Assembly: GCA_017642335.1 (NCBI GenBank)
Contig: JAGCPF010000042.1
Location: 1 to 64,000, forward strand
Source of the DNA: Fibrobacter sp.
GTDB lineage: Bacteria > Fibrobacterota > Fibrobacteria > Fibrobacterales > Fibrobacteraceae
Reading direction: 5' to 3'
Length of the DNA stretch: 64,000 bases
Both the position numbers and the translations under genes were made by a program. The notes below the pieces were generated by a model, which searched no databases, was not told the DNA's origin, and saw only the letters and a list, made by a program, of their open reading frames with translations. Shown one piece after another: positions 5,820-14,412 of this stretch (position 1 is the first letter of the stretch; the number at the start of each line of letters is the position of its first letter).

Positions 5820-6266
5820 ATGAAATCACTCGCAAATATTATTTACTCCTGTTTCAAGGACAAGGGCGAATTCTCGCTCAAGGACGCCTATTCCGAAAAC
5901 TCCGACAAGCCGAAGGAAACCGTCCGCGCGCGCATCTACGACAACCTCGGCGTAAAATTCGAGCGCATCGCCAAGGGCCTGTACAAGACGATCGAAGGCG
6001 ACGAAAGCTGCGTCGTGATAGAAGGCGAAGGCCGCGACCTCTCCATGCTCGGAGACGCATCCATCGACTGCATCCTGACCGACCACCCGTGGCTAGACAA
6101 GAAGTCCAACAAGGGCGGCGACCGCAACTTCGCCACGTACGACTGCTTCAGGTACACGCTCGACGACTTCAGGGAAAAAGCCCGCGTGCTCAAGGACGGC
6201 TCCTTCCTCGTTATAGGGAGGGGGAAGAATCCCCCTGCCTGCAGCTGCATCGTCATGGCGGCCTAG
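5820..6266 (+). pseudogene. N-terminal remnant of a DNA methyltransferase
   Basis: The first ~75 residues form a winged-helix-like region, followed by DASIDCILTDHPWLD, which resembles motif IV (DPPW/DPPY) of amino-methyltransferases with the first Pro replaced by His, then ARVLKDGSFLV. Homology ends abruptly at about 6215, where the frame runs into unrelated GC-rich sequence and stops after IVMAA. The cofactor-binding half is absent, so it cannot methylate DNA. It lies just upstream of the complete DpnII-type locus and probably represents an older, decayed modification gene. Confidence 0.65.
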
Positions 6267-6338
6267 AGCCGCCATCTTCTCGCATCTTCCGGACACCCCC
6301 TCTGCGGGGCCTCAGACGCCGGCCCCGCAACGCCCCGC

Positions 6339-6367
6339 TTGACCGCAGACCATCATTAGTGTATTTT
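6339..6367 (+). promoter_or_regulatory. Candidate promoter for the ASCH/DpnII-type operon
   Basis: TTGACC (6339-6344), 17-nt spacer, TATTTT (6362-6367), 32 nt before the ASCH start codon. Base composition drops sharply in GC just after this point, matching the boundary of the restriction-modification module. Confidence 0.55.
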
Positions 6368-6398
6368 AAATTAAGCATATTTTTTCGGAGGCCATCAA

Positions 6399-6860
6399 AT
6401 GCAGGATAAACCGTCTCACTACTTTGTTATTCGTTCGCCATATGCGCAGTTGATTCTTACTGGCATAAAAACATTTGAATGGCGAACTAACGCGACAATG
6501 TTTGCAAACAAGCGGATTGCTGTTGCTGTTTCTAAATCTCGTGCTCATGAGGACGATTTGCAAGATGATATTGTCCGGTGGGAAAAACGATGGAACAAAT
6601 TCCTGAAGAAAGTGACTGCGGAAGACCGCGAAGAAGCTCTTGCAAAACTCAAAAGAAACCGAGTTAAGGCCGAAAAATTGTTTGAGAAAACGAACGGATG
6701 TGGCATGATAATCGGTGAAATTTTGACGGGAGACGTTGCCACTTATGATGGATTTTTGGGTGTATCCGTGCTAAAATTCAAGCTTTGGCCAGAATCCGAG
6801 TGGATAGAATCTCCTGGTGGTCTCGGTGTACGCCACATGCCCGACAAGAAACGGAAATAG
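6399..6860 (+). CDS. ASCH-domain protein
   Basis: A 153-residue protein with the ASCH fold signature: an N-terminal strand-helix region (HYFVIRSPYAQLILTGIKTFEWRT), a central charged helical insert, then CGMIIGEILTGDVATYD. ASCH domains are PUA-like RNA or nucleic-acid-binding modules; some act on modified nucleosides or RNA. ATG at 6399 follows GGAGG. It is the first gene after the promoter at 6339 and precedes the methylase by 51 nt, so it is probably transcribed with the restriction system. A regulatory or modified-base-sensing role is only a guess. Confidence 0.75.
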   Translation: MQDKPSHYFVIRSPYAQLILTGIKTFEWRTNATMFANKRIAVAVSKSRAHEDDLQDDIVRWEKRWNKFLKKVTAEDREEALAKLKRNRVKAEKLFEKTNGCGMIIGEILTGDVATYDGFLGVSVLKFKLWPESEWIESPGGLGVRHMPDKKRK

Positions 6861-6911
6861 CTTTTTCCATTTTGTATTTTTGTGCCATTTTATTTTACTA
6901 TCTTCCAAGAT

Positions 6912-7808
6912 ATGAAGCAAGAAGCAAAACCTTTCGTTAAATGGGTCGGTGGTAAAACCCAACTTCTGGATGAAATCCGCAAGTACTATCCTTCTCAAGT
7001 GGATAAGTATTGCGAGCCTTTTGTCGGAGGAGGTGCTGTTCTATTTGATGTTCTTGCCAAGTGTCATCCGAATGATGTCTTGATAAACGATATCAACCCT
7101 GAGCTTATAAATACATACAATCAGATAAAAAGGAATTGCAACGGCTTAATTGACACACTTGCGGAACTGCAAGAAAAATATTGGAGTTCATCGTTAGAAG
7201 AAAATAAGGCTTTATATCTTGAGAAACGTGAACGATTCAATTCGTTGAAAGTTAACGGCAATAAGAAAGAAAATCTTGAAAAGGGTGCTCTTTTTATTTT
7301 TCTGAATAAGACCTGTTTCAACGGGCTCTTTCGCGTAAACTCAAAAGGCTTATTCAACGTCCCATTCAACAATGCTAAAAAGCCCCTTCTTTGTGACGCT
7401 GAAAATTTAAAAGCATGTTCTCGACTTTTAAAAAAAGTCAAGATGTCTGTTGGTAATTATTCTCAATGCAAAGATTTTATTGATTCGAAAACATTTGTCT
7501 ATCTCGATCCTCCCTATCGACCTCTTACAGAAACTGCGGCATTCACCTCGTATAACGAGAATGGTTTTGGTGACAAAGAGCAAATTGAATTGGCAAAGTT
7601 CATAAAGGCTATTTCTAGACGCAAGGCGCTTGTTGTCACGAGCAATTCAGATCCAAAGAACGTCCGTGAAGACGACAACTTCTTTGACAAGCTCTACCAA
7701 AAATTTTCAATAAAGCGTGTTTCTGCGTCCAGAATGATTAATTCAAATGCAAAAAAACGCGGAGCAATAAACGAGCTGCTAATTAGTAATGTAGCTGGGT
7801 TGTTTTAG
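6912..7808 (+). CDS. Dam/DpnM-type adenine-N6 methyltransferase (GATC)
   Basis: A 298-residue alpha-class m6A methylase with the DpnM order of motifs: FVKWVGGKTQLL (AdoMet site), EPFVGGGAVLFD (motif I), INDINPELINTYN, and YLDPPYRPL (motif IV, catalytic) near residue 197. Length and motifs fit the double-strand GATC methylase of DpnII/MboI systems. ATG at 6912 is preferred over an upstream alternative because the family starts with a short lead before KPFVKW. It protects host DNA from the nuclease encoded nine bases downstream. GATC specificity is inferred from the DpnII neighbour. Confidence 0.9.
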   Translation: MKQEAKPFVKWVGGKTQLLDEIRKYYPSQVDKYCEPFVGGGAVLFDVLAKCHPNDVLINDINPELINTYNQIKRNCNGLIDTLAELQEKYWSSSLEENKALYLEKRERFNSLKVNGNKKENLEKGALFIFLNKTCFNGLFRVNSKGLFNVPFNNAKKPLLCDAENLKACSRLLKKVKMSVGNYSQCKDFIDSKTFVYLDPPYRPLTETAAFTSYNENGFGDKEQIELAKFIKAISRRKALVVTSNSDPKNVREDDNFFDKLYQKFSIKRVSASRMINSNAKKRGAINELLISNVAGLF

Positions 7809-7817
7809 GAGGACTCT

Positions 7818-8681
7818 ATGGCAAAGCGGAATTTCATCAATTGGTTGAAAACTTTCCGAGAAAGCATTGCTACCTATTCATACTATGTTGATTTCAACAA
7901 AGTGTTCCGAAATGTTGATTCAATCAAAATAGAGTTAAATATTTTGAATTCATTGATTGGTTCAAAAAATATCAAGCAGGATTTTGAGTCTATTCTTGTT
8001 AAATATCCAGAAGTCGTCAAATGTATCCCTGTTCTTTTAGCTGTTCGCAGTATGGAAATTCCTATAAGTGACGAAAATGGGATGTTTGTTTATGAATTTG
8101 GTGGCATGGTGTATGACTCTTCTGTTTATTCGGAATTCATGGAAAAATCTGGGTTGTTTGATTTGATGCAAAATCACCTGATTGGCAATCTAGTAGATTA
8201 TGTAACTGGAGTTGAAACCGGTTTAGATTCCAATGGCCGTAAAAATCGTGGTGGTCATTTGATGGAAGATCTTGTTGAACTTTTCATTAAGAAAGCTGGC
8301 TTTAAGAAAGATAAGAACTATTTCAAAGAAATGTATGTCTCTGACATTTCCAAGAAATGGAACATTGATTTATCCGCCATATCAAACCAGGGTAAAATGG
8401 AAAAAAGGTTTGATTTCGTGGTAAAAACGGACAAGAAAATTTATGCCATCGAGACGAATTTCTACGGCAGCGGCGGTTCGAAATTGAACGAGACTGCAAG
8501 AAGTTATAAGACAATTGCAATTGAGGCTAAGACTATTCCGAATTTTGAATTCGTCTGGTTTACAGATGGAATTGGCTGGGCTTCTGCAAAAAATAATTTG
8601 GAAGAGACTTTTGATGTACTTGAACATATTTACTGTATTAATGACATGGAAAATCAAGTGATGAAAAACTTGTTTAGGTGA
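7818..8681 (+). CDS. DpnII/MboI-family type II restriction endonuclease
   Basis: A 287-residue protein, the normal size for DpnII. Recognisable blocks are GGHLMEDLVELFIKKAG, KRFDFVVKTDKKIYAIETNF (PD-(D/E)XK-like core) and YGSGGSKLNETARSY, all hallmarks of this family, which cuts unmethylated GATC. The start has an AGGAGG site. It lies nine bases after the Dam-type methylase and its stop overlaps the ribosome-binding site of the next gene, so all are one operon. The AT-rich composition differs from the core genome and suggests horizontal acquisition. It appears intact. Confidence 0.9.
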   Translation: MAKRNFINWLKTFRESIATYSYYVDFNKVFRNVDSIKIELNILNSLIGSKNIKQDFESILVKYPEVVKCIPVLLAVRSMEIPISDENGMFVYEFGGMVYDSSVYSEFMEKSGLFDLMQNHLIGNLVDYVTGVETGLDSNGRKNRGGHLMEDLVELFIKKAGFKKDKNYFKEMYVSDISKKWNIDLSAISNQGKMEKRFDFVVKTDKKIYAIETNFYGSGGSKLNETARSYKTIAIEAKTIPNFEFVWFTDGIGWASAKNNLEETFDVLEHIYCINDMENQVMKNLFR

Positions 8682-8686
8682 TATAT

Positions 8687-10024
8687 ATGGATGAATTGTC
8701 CCAATTTTGCAGAGACCTAAAAAAAATATACGGCAGTGCCTCTGATTTGAATGTAAATCAAGCCCGACTTGTTATAAAAAAAATTAACGAATTTCTTTAT
8801 ACCAATTATCCAGAGATTGGTAAAACGGAAGCCCTAGGCCAGTCGTTTCCATTTTTGTCAGATTTCCATAGATATTGGGAAAAAAATCACAAAAAAATTC
8901 TTGACGCGAAAATAGACAGAAAACAGTGTGAAAAAGTTGCTGATGCTTTATATGCTGTTTATAAACAAATCGGGAAAAAAGCCTTTGAATCTGTTTGGGA
9001 TACATGCGGATTGAAAAAAGAGGATATTTGTAGAATTAGACTTTTGACTGCCAACCAAGATTTTAGGGGCTCTAGGAAGTTTTCAGACTTTGCAGAGATA
9101 TTCAATAACGATAAATCCATTTTTGATGAAGAAAAAATTCTAAATGAACCAGCTTTATTTCTTAATTCTATCAAAATCAGCGATTTATCTCAAAATGATA
9201 AACGTATTCAATACGCAAAAAAAATATCCGAATTTATTATCAGCCTCGGAAAAACTCCATATAGATTAATAAAATGCTTTGATAACGATATTTATAAACT
9301 CCGCGAAGCGTTAATTAATTGTCAAGGAGCCGGGTATGGACGAAAGAAAACAGATATGTTTATTCGCGATATGGTTGTTCTGAAAATATGGAATAATGTT
9401 AAAGGCTTTGAGAAAATTGATGTGGCAAGTGACGTTAATACAATAAAGGTGGCCTTGAGGACCGGCATTCTTAAAACATCAATTCCACTTGTTTCAAGTT
9501 TTATTGATATCTTTTGCCATCAATATGGATACATTGATGAGCAGAATGCTTTGGCATGGAGAACCGTATGGGAAATCTGGGAAAAAAAACATCCTTCAGA
9601 ATCATTGGCTAGCCCTTGTTTATTGGACTATTTTATATATAATGTTATAGGAACACAATTTTGTAAAGAATCTTTAGCTCTTTTCAAATGTAATAACGAA
9701 GGACATATTTTTACATGGCATTCTTCACAAAATAAAACATGCCAAATTTGTTACGAACGAGGGAACAAAAAGAATAGTGCAAGCCTCATTGGCAAAATGT
9801 ATCCATGTGATAGTCCTGATGGAAAGAAAGCTATTCTTAATACGCCGTTTGTTAAGGGATTGTCCTCAAAAGAAAAGATGGAGGAATGTCCTTTTAAAAA
9901 AATTTGTATATCTAATGGAACGAAAAAACTTCAACCACCAAAATCTATAAGCATTTCAGGAAGAACTGGGTGGACATCTGCTTACTCAGAGAAAGGGCAT
10001 GGTGGTGGCGGGCTTATGGCGTAA
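8687..10024 (+). CDS. Helix-hairpin-helix glycosylase-like protein with Cys-rich C-terminus, inside the DpnII operon
   Basis: A 445-residue protein; ATG at 8687 has AGGTGA five bases upstream (overlapping the DpnII stop). Around residues 210-270, INCQGAGYGRKKTDMFIRDM resembles the helix-hairpin-helix of HhH-GPD base-excision glycosylases, and IDVASDVNTIKVALRTG that follows is where those enzymes carry the catalytic Asp. The C-terminal 110 residues contain Cys/His pairs (CNNEGHIFTWH, CQIC, CPFKKIC) that could bind Zn or an iron-sulfur cluster. The rest is not recognised. Its place between nuclease and second methylase implies a job in the restriction system, perhaps repair or base-excision attack on foreign DNA. 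Both are inference. Confidence 0.5.
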   Translation: MDELSQFCRDLKKIYGSASDLNVNQARLVIKKINEFLYTNYPEIGKTEALGQSFPFLSDFHRYWEKNHKKILDAKIDRKQCEKVADALYAVYKQIGKKAFESVWDTCGLKKEDICRIRLLTANQDFRGSRKFSDFAEIFNNDKSIFDEEKILNEPALFLNSIKISDLSQNDKRIQYAKKISEFIISLGKTPYRLIKCFDNDIYKLREALINCQGAGYGRKKTDMFIRDMVVLKIWNNVKGFEKIDVASDVNTIKVALRTGILKTSIPLVSSFIDIFCHQYGYIDEQNALAWRTVWEIWEKKHPSESLASPCLLDYFIYNVIGTQFCKESLALFKCNNEGHIFTWHSSQNKTCQICYERGNKKNSASLIGKMYPCDSPDGKKAILNTPFVKGLSSKEKMEECPFKKICISNGTKKLQPPKSISISGRTGWTSAYSEKGHGGGGLMA

Positions 10025-10074
10025 CATTTATAATATTAGTGCCTTTTTACTGTATCCACAACTGGTAAAACACA

Positions 10075-10956
10075 ATGCTTAAAGTCTTCTTCAAATCAAG
10101 ATCTCACGACTTCAATCTGGTTAAGGGCGATTGTGTCAAAGTCCTTTCTGAACTTGATTTTCAATTTGACATGATTTTTGCCGACCCTCCGTATTTTCTT
10201 TCAAATGGCGGAATATCCGTTCAAAGTGGAAAACAAGTCAGTGTTAATAAAGGCGATTGGGACAAATCTCAAGGATTTGAGAAAGACAACGAATTTAACC
10301 GCAAATGGCTTTCCGTGTGTCGTGAACGTTTGAAAGAAAATGGTACAATCTGGATTTCCGGCACATACCACAATATTTTCTCAGTTGCCCAAATGTTGAA
10401 TGAATTGAATTTTAGAATCCTCAATTGTATCACTTGGGCTAAAACAAATCCACCACCAAATTTGAGCTGCAAATTTTTTACCCATTCAACAGAATTCATT
10501 TTATGGGCTCGTAAGAATAAGAACATCACGCATTACTACAATTATGAATTGATGAAACAAATCAATGGCGGTACGCAAATGCGAGACGTGTGGCAAATGC
10601 CTGCTATCGGCCGATGGGAAAAAACTTGTGGAAAACACCCTACACAAAAACCTTTACCACTTTTGGCTCGTATAATACAAGCGTCCACAAAAGAAAATGC
10701 CTGGATTCTTGACCCGTTCTGTGGTAGTTCGACTACCGGAATTGCGGCAAATTTGCTGAATCGTCGTTATCTTGGAATAGACCAAGAATTAGACTTCTTG
10801 AATATATCCAAGAATCGACGCAAGGAAATAGACAAACTTTCTATCCGCATAGATTACCGAGAACGCATATGTAAAACCGCAGATAGCGGATTACAGCAGG
10901 TCTTAGAATTACGTGAAGGCACGCCTTATTATGGCATAGATTTGCCGATAAAATAA
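10075..10956 (+). CDS. DpnA-like beta-class adenine methyltransferase
   Basis: A 293-residue methylase with circularly permuted (beta-class) order: catalytic FADPPYFLSNGG near residue 40, the characteristic SVNKGDWDKSQGF, then the AdoMet motif DPFCGSSTTGIAANLL near 217. DpnII systems have a second methylase (DpnA) that also methylates single-stranded GATC, which protects incoming transforming DNA; the sequence and position fit it. It follows the HhH gene by 50 nt. An exact 9-bp-arm palindrome (CATTCTATT) lies just after the gene at about 10968-10987 and may end the operon. Confidence 0.85.
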   Translation: MLKVFFKSRSHDFNLVKGDCVKVLSELDFQFDMIFADPPYFLSNGGISVQSGKQVSVNKGDWDKSQGFEKDNEFNRKWLSVCRERLKENGTIWISGTYHNIFSVAQMLNELNFRILNCITWAKTNPPPNLSCKFFTHSTEFILWARKNKNITHYYNYELMKQINGGTQMRDVWQMPAIGRWEKTCGKHPTQKPLPLLARIIQASTKENAWILDPFCGSSTTGIAANLLNRRYLGIDQELDFLNISKNRRKEIDKLSIRIDYRERICKTADSGLQQVLELREGTPYYGIDLPIK

Positions 10957-11181
10957 CTGTTTATCATTCTATTCAAATAGAATGGCATAAATTGCTAATT
11001 GAAGAAAAATCGGCACAATAAATAAAAATCGCAAATGAGGGGGCTTGACTTTTTGAAATCGCCTTTTCCAGGGATTGTCTTCTTATTGCCTGTTTAGGAG
11101 TGACGTTTTTGTGCAAAAAACTGATTTGCTGGTGTATATTCGCCTGTATTTAATGTATTTTTCCATACAGATCATTAGCGA

Positions 11182-13083
11182 ATGTCTAGAAAAAAGGTTT
11201 ATAAAATGGCCAGAGAAAAAGAATACAAATTGAGCATTGACCCGAGAATTTTAGAATTACTCGGCCCAAGTCTTTATACAAATATCTACTATGTGCTTGC
11301 CGAACTAATCGCTAATGCTTATGATGCAGATGCTCAAAATGTTTACATTATAGAACATCCGGATGAAATCGTTGTTGAAGATGATGGTCATGGGATGTCG
11401 TATAACAACGGAGATATAAAAAAATATCTTGATGTAGCAAAAGAATCAAGAACTTCCGACAAGGACTCTCAGACGCCCCTTTTCAAGCGAAAGAAAATGG
11501 GCCGTAAGGGTGTTGGAAAATTAGCAGCATTGTCGGTTTCTGAAAATGTTTATATAAGAACTATTCGAGATGGTGAAAAATCAGGTTTTATTCTTTCTAG
11601 GCATGTAGACGACAGTCATATGCTGACACCTCTTCCAGAAAAAGAAATAATATTTGAAAGAATTGCAAATAATGGTACTTCGGTTTCCATGAAAAATCCT
11701 CAATATTCTCTGAATAAAACAATAGATTCTATAAAAAGAAATTTTATTAAAATATTTCCATTGCTTGATTCGGATTTTCAAATACATGTTGTAAAAGGAA
11801 CAAAAGACTACTTAATTGAACGAAATGACGAAGAAATAGTAAAAGAACTATCTTCTTTAATTACTTTAGGAGCAGAGTATAAACGCTTGGGAAATTTCTT
11901 AGATTCGAAGATTGATAAAACAAAACTTTTAAAGAGTAGAGCAAATAAATGCATACCCATTAAGATGTTAGATCGTCATCAACGCGAAGTTGATTGTACC
12001 GTTTCAATTGAAGGCTGGGTTGGGGCATACAAATCAACTACAGGTCGAAAAGTAGGGGGAGTGATAGATTTCCCTGATAACTATATATCTCTTTACGCGA
12101 ATAAAAAAATGGGAGAATTTAACATTCTACCCCTTGTAGGTGAAAACAGACTACAAGAAGTTTTTGTTGTGGGACAACTACATGTAGATGTATTCGAAGA
12201 TTCAAACCTTCCAGATATGGCTCTTAGCAACAGGCAAGGTTATAAATACGATGATCCCAGATATCAAGCTGTTTTAAATTACGTGAAAAAGGATTTACTT
12301 TTAGAAATATTGGGGCTCAGAACGGCTTATGCAAAAATGCAGAAAAAAGATAAAGATGCCCGAAAGAATCAGCAAATGATTAATCAAGAAAAGGAATTTC
12401 GTCAAAAAGTTGACAAGTTCCGGAAAGAAACTTCAGAAGAAGCTGCAAAAGAAATAAAAAAACTCGGGAAAAGCATAGATTCGGATAAAGTAGAAAGAAT
12501 TATATCAGACTCGTTAAACAGAAACAGCCATTCTTTAGGGATAAAACCACATTTAGATAGTCAAAAGAAAAAAATACTAATAAGCCATACATCCAAAGAC
12601 AAAGCTCTTGCAGATGTAATTTTTAATGTTTTAAAATTCAATGGGGTCCCAGCAGAAGAAATTATTTACAGCAGTTCAGATGACGAAAATTCAAGAATCC
12701 CAGATGGTCAAAATATATTTGATTATCTTCGAAACTTTTTTGTAGAAAGTTACTCAGACGCAAAAATATGGGTTATTTTTGTCACTAGCGAAAATATTCA
12801 AGAATCTTGGGGAACCATGTCTGAAATTGGAGCGGCCTGGATTACTAAAAAGGAGCATAGAATATTTAATACTAGAGGGTTTGTTCCGAAAAAGCCTCTA
12901 AATGTGGATTTAACGTGGGTTGAAATAAAAAGAGGTGAAGACGAATCTTTATCAGTTGACAAGGTGAATGCTGACGAATTTTGCGTAAAAATAAGACATA
13001 TTTGTTCTTCCTTAGATTTTATTCCAAAATCAAAACAAGAAAATATGTCTTATCTAAAAAAACAGATTGATGTTGAAGACTAG
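11182..13083 (+). CDS. GHKL ATPase-TIR fusion protein, candidate anti-phage effector
   Basis: A 633-residue protein. The N-terminal ~230 residues are a GHKL (Hsp90/MutL/MORC-like) ATPase: N-box ELIANAYDADA, DDGHGM and GRKGVGKLAAL are all present. A second domain (~270-400) and a lysine-rich coiled coil (~400-450) follow. The C-terminus (~470-600) is a TIR domain: KILISHTSKDKALADV, the IPDGQNIFDYL loop and SEIGAAW containing the likely catalytic Glu of NADase TIRs. MORC-like ATPases in restriction loci and NAD-degrading TIR effectors are both known; this direct fusion suggests an ATPase sensor driving NAD depletion (inference). The start could also be ATG at 11206, which has AAGG upstream. It is convergent with a Dcm-type methylase with no bases between the stops. 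Confidence 0.8.
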   Translation: MSRKKVYKMAREKEYKLSIDPRILELLGPSLYTNIYYVLAELIANAYDADAQNVYIIEHPDEIVVEDDGHGMSYNNGDIKKYLDVAKESRTSDKDSQTPLFKRKKMGRKGVGKLAALSVSENVYIRTIRDGEKSGFILSRHVDDSHMLTPLPEKEIIFERIANNGTSVSMKNPQYSLNKTIDSIKRNFIKIFPLLDSDFQIHVVKGTKDYLIERNDEEIVKELSSLITLGAEYKRLGNFLDSKIDKTKLLKSRANKCIPIKMLDRHQREVDCTVSIEGWVGAYKSTTGRKVGGVIDFPDNYISLYANKKMGEFNILPLVGENRLQEVFVVGQLHVDVFEDSNLPDMALSNRQGYKYDDPRYQAVLNYVKKDLLLEILGLRTAYAKMQKKDKDARKNQQMINQEKEFRQKVDKFRKETSEEAAKEIKKLGKSIDSDKVERIISDSLNRNSHSLGIKPHLDSQKKKILISHTSKDKALADVIFNVLKFNGVPAEEIIYSSSDDENSRIPDGQNIFDYLRNFFVESYSDAKIWVIFVTSENIQESWGTMSEIGAAWITKKEHRIFNTRGFVPKKPLNVDLTWVEIKRGEDESLSVDKVNADEFCVKIRHICSSLDFIPKSKQENMSYLKKQIDVED

Positions 13084-14163
13084 TTATTGATTTAAAAATT
13101 TTTTTATACTCATCCCAATGACTTCACCCAATTTGGGAGGAACGGCATTTCCGATATATCTAGATGCTAATGTTGTAGAAACTGATCTTTCATCAATAAA
13201 AAATTGATAATTCTTAGGGAAAGTTTGAATTAAAGCGGCTTCTCTGAGGGATATAGCTCGGTCTTGTTCGGGATGTCCAAATCGACCATTTCCTAGGCCT
13301 GTGCACTGTGTGGTCATGGTTGGCGCAGGCTTGTTCCAATCCATACGGCCATATACACTACCAAAGGTTTTACCACTTTTTCTTTTATGACATTTAAGCT
13401 GTAGTTCTTTGGGCCAATCCGTCCAGCTTCCATTTGCAGGAGTTGCTTTTATTCGTTGTAGATTTAAAGGTGTTAGTGCTCGTGCTTTGTGTAAAGCGTC
13501 ATTTGGATCCCGTTCTCCTGCCTCAAGGGCTGGCAAACCTCCAATTACATCCTTTACGGTTACATAATCTTCTGCAGTATGTGTTGGGGGGATTAATTCA
13601 ATTTTTCCTTTTTTTGATGCCAACAAAACTAAACGTTTTCTTGTTTGTGGAATTCCATAATCGGGACAAAAGACAACTTTATAGCTTACATTATACTCGT
13701 TGTGCTCCAAAGTTTCAACAAAACGTTGAAAAACATGTTCCAATTTGAATTTTAAAATTTGCGGAACATTCTCCATTGTGACTATATCGGGTTGAACCTC
13801 TTCCACTAGTCGTCCGAATTCATCTAGCAAACTGTACTTATTCGGGTCTTTATTTTTGTTTTTGAATGCGTATGAAGAGAATGGCTGGCAGGGAGCACAC
13901 CCTGCAAGGACACGGATTGCTCCTTTGCTATAAGTATTGTTTATTTCTTCCGCTGTTACTTTGCGAATGTCTTCATATCGAAATTCGGCATCATTATTGT
14001 GATGATATGCATATTCACAAGTATAGTCTAGGTCGTATCCGGCTTTTATTTTAAGCCCTTGGCTCTTTAATCCGTAACTCAGGCCCCCTATCCCGCAAAA
14101 CAGATCGACGACTTCTATAAGGGGCGTTTTTTTTTCAGCGGATTTCTTGTGATTTCTTGCCAT
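13084..14163 (-). CDS. Dcm-family DNA cytosine-5 methyltransferase
   Basis: A 359-residue m5C methylase with every key motif: I (DLFCGIGGLSYGL), IV (GCAPCQPFSSY with the catalytic Cys), VI (ENVPQI), VIII (QTRKRLVLLAS) and X (RYIGNAVPPKLGE). The variable target-recognition region is between VIII and IX. ATG at 14163 is chosen, although a TTG at 14190 is possible; neither has a strong ribosome-binding site. On the minus strand it follows the 406-residue gene at 14413, likely as a modification gene with its nuclease. The target sequence cannot be read from the protein. Confidence 0.9.
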   Translation of the reverse strand: MARNHKKSAEKKTPLIEVVDLFCGIGGLSYGLKSQGLKIKAGYDLDYTCEYAYHHNNDAEFRYEDIRKVTAEEINNTYSKGAIRVLAGCAPCQPFSSYAFKNKNKDPNKYSLLDEFGRLVEEVQPDIVTMENVPQILKFKLEHVFQRFVETLEHNEYNVSYKVVFCPDYGIPQTRKRLVLLASKKGKIELIPPTHTAEDYVTVKDVIGGLPALEAGERDPNDALHKARALTPLNLQRIKATPANGSWTDWPKELQLKCHKRKSGKTFGSVYGRMDWNKPAPTMTTQCTGLGNGRFGHPEQDRAISLREAALIQTFPKNYQFFIDERSVSTTLASRYIGNAVPPKLGEVIGMSIKKFLNQ

Positions 14164-14412
14164 ATAAACAAAAATACCAAAAAATTTCAATAACCTTCAT
14201 AATTGGAGGAAAAAACTCATAAATATAGTTAATATCCCGCATCTGTGTTAGGGATTGTGACCCCTTGGGGCGGAGACGCGCTTGCGTGGCTCCGTTGCAA
14301 GAGCGGCGCGGGGGTGCCGCAGGCACGCACAGGATGCTTTGAAATATAGCCCAGAAATGCCGAAAATCATGATTTCAAAGGAAATCACCATCTTGATGTA
14401 GAAATGTTCAAT

